From Eubacteriales bacterium (GTDB taxonomy: Bacteria; Bacillota; Clostridia; Christensenellales; Aristaeellaceae), in assembly GCA_030532025.1 (NCBI GenBank), contig JAUNLY010000002.1:1-41342 (forward strand): a stretch of 41,342 nt of DNA, in the 5' to 3' direction. Every line of letters starts with the position of its first letter. Within the stretch, counting starts at the first letter, position 1. The notes beneath the pieces were generated by a model, which had not been told where the DNA came from, searched no databases, and saw only the letters and a list, made by a program, of their open reading frames with translations. A program made the position numbers and the translations under genes. Positions 40,549 through 41,342 of this stretch are shown here, piece after piece.

Positions 40549-40658
40549 GTCTTGAAAAAAACGAGAATAAAACGGAATTTTAGGGCTTTGAGATTGCTTT
40601 TTGAAGCATATATGTGTATTATTTACGCTAACAATTAGCATACTATTTGGAGGTAGCT

Positions 40659-41342
40659 ATGAAGACCAATTTCGATAAACAGGAGCGCCTTCTTCGCATA
40701 GGCGTGTTAGGCTGCGGTACAATAAGCCAAGCAGGGCATTTTATAAGTGCACTTAAATCTAAAAACACAGAGCTTTACGCAATATGCGACGTCTCGGAAG
40801 CTCTGCTAAACAAGATGAACGATATTTATGCTCCCAAAAAATGCTATAACAGCTTTGAAGAAATGCTTAAAGATGACAATATTGAAGCCGTTATAATAGG
40901 CATAGGCGACCAGTTCCACACGGATTGCACTTTACAGGCTTTAGAAGCCGGCAAACACGTCTTGGTAGAAAAGCCAATAGGCGTAAGCATTGCGGAAACC
41001 GAAAAAGTAGTTAAAAAAGCAAAGGAAAAAGGGCTTATAGTACAGGTAGGCAACATGAAGCGCTTTGACCAAGGCATTGAATATGCCAAAAACTTTGTGG
41101 ATAAGTGCATAGGCACAGTTACAACATACAAGGGTTGGTATTGCGACAGCAGTATGCGCTATACACTCTGCGACAATGTAATGCCCGTGCTGTATTCCTC
41201 CTCCGACATGAAAAAACCTAAGGGCAGCCCAAAGCAGATAAGGGATAGGTACTACCTTTTAGGGCATGCAAGCCACCTTTTTGATACTGCGCAGTATCTA
41301 TTAGGCGATATAGAAAGGCTTTCCGCCAAACTTAAGCAGGTG
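40659..41342 (+). CDS. Gfo/Idh/MocA-family oxidoreductase (partial, runs off the right edge)
   Basis: The first 228 codons of an NAD(P)-dependent sugar/inositol dehydrogenase-type enzyme. The Rossmann motif GVLGCGTISQAGH (about 15-27), the IEAVIIGIGDQFHTDCTLQA strand-helix, and the family Lys motif HVLVEKPIG (about 103-111, catalytic Lys in EKP) are present. GGAGGT precedes the ATG at 40659. The rest, including the C-terminal substrate domain, lies beyond the window. GCTAA-CAA-TTAGC (40627-40639) just upstream is a possible small operator. Confidence 0.93.
   Translation, partial: MKTNFDKQERLLRIGVLGCGTISQAGHFISALKSKNTELYAICDVSEALLNKMNDIYAPKKCYNSFEEMLKDDNIEAVIIGIGDQFHTDCTLQALEAGKHVLVEKPIGVSIAETEKVVKKAKEKGLIVQVGNMKRFDQGIEYAKNFVDKCIGTVTTYKGWYCDSSMRYTLCDNVMPVLYSSSDMKKPKGSPKQIRDRYYLLGHASHLFDTAQYLLGDIERLSAKLKQV

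Overview
The window looks like chromosomal DNA of a low-GC, anaerobic, probably spore-forming Clostridia member (an uncultured gut or rumen Firmicute is my guess). Evidence: AGGAGG-type ribosome-binding sites, TTGACA/TATAAT promoters, a SigH-type sigma factor, Mini-RNase III, ThyX, a ferredoxin-fused electron-bifurcating EtfA, an LplABC-type sugar importer without its own ATPase, and an xpaC-telA pair. No phage, transposase, plasmid or CRISPR genes are seen; the accessory signal is mainly non-coding (repeats and structured RNA).

Layout: (1) 1-900: a minus-strand rRNA-type promoter and leader leaving the left edge, then a six-tRNA operon (Pro, Glu, CAT, Asp, Thr, Tyr) with promoter and terminator. 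(2) 1.1-3.1 kb (-): nfeD-floA-small basic membrane protein. (3) 3.2-5.1 kb (-): trmL, a one-helix membrane protein and two tandem family-4-like uracil-DNA glycosylases, of which only one keeps the Fe-S cysteines. (4) 5.1-7.8 kb (+): a sugar nucleotidyltransferase and a secreted peptidoglycan-binding protein. (5) 8.0-14.5 kb (-): rsmG, holA, comEC and an MBL hydrolase in a tight operon, then walJ behind a ~450-nt leader containing tandem ~62-bp repeats that fold into three related hairpins. (6) 14.7-15.2 kb (+): an orphan membrane-anchored protein. (7) 15.6-19 kb (-): etfB-etfA-lctD, an electron-bifurcating lactate dehydrogenase-type cassette. (8) 19.2-23.1 kb (-): an AraC-family regulator overlapping the housekeeping genes mrnC-thyX-rlmB-sigH. 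(9) 23.4-27.3 kb (+): two sugar ABC permeases and a binding protein, divergent from the AraC gene. (10) 27.4-31.2 kb: an SLC13 transporter (-), 1.4 kb of repeat-rich DNA, and an aldo/keto reductase (-). (11) 31.5-35.8 kb (+): DUF4838 protein, aldehyde dehydrogenase and amidohydrolase in one operon. (12) 36.0-40.5 kb (-): a four-gene membrane system (binding-domain/VWA fusion, XpaC, a second binding protein, TelA). (13) 40.66 kb to the edge (+): start of a Gfo/Idh/MocA oxidoreductase.

Most worth following up: the VWA/XpaC/binding-protein/TelA cassette; a family of MITE-like inverted-repeat elements (19128-19205, 25459-25631, 29075-29242, 29298-29461), one forming the leader of the sugar-binding-protein gene and one apparently serving as the sigH terminator; the repeated-hairpin RNA upstream of walJ; and a second family of ~30-45-bp intergenic repeats. 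All calls come from reading the sequence without database searches.
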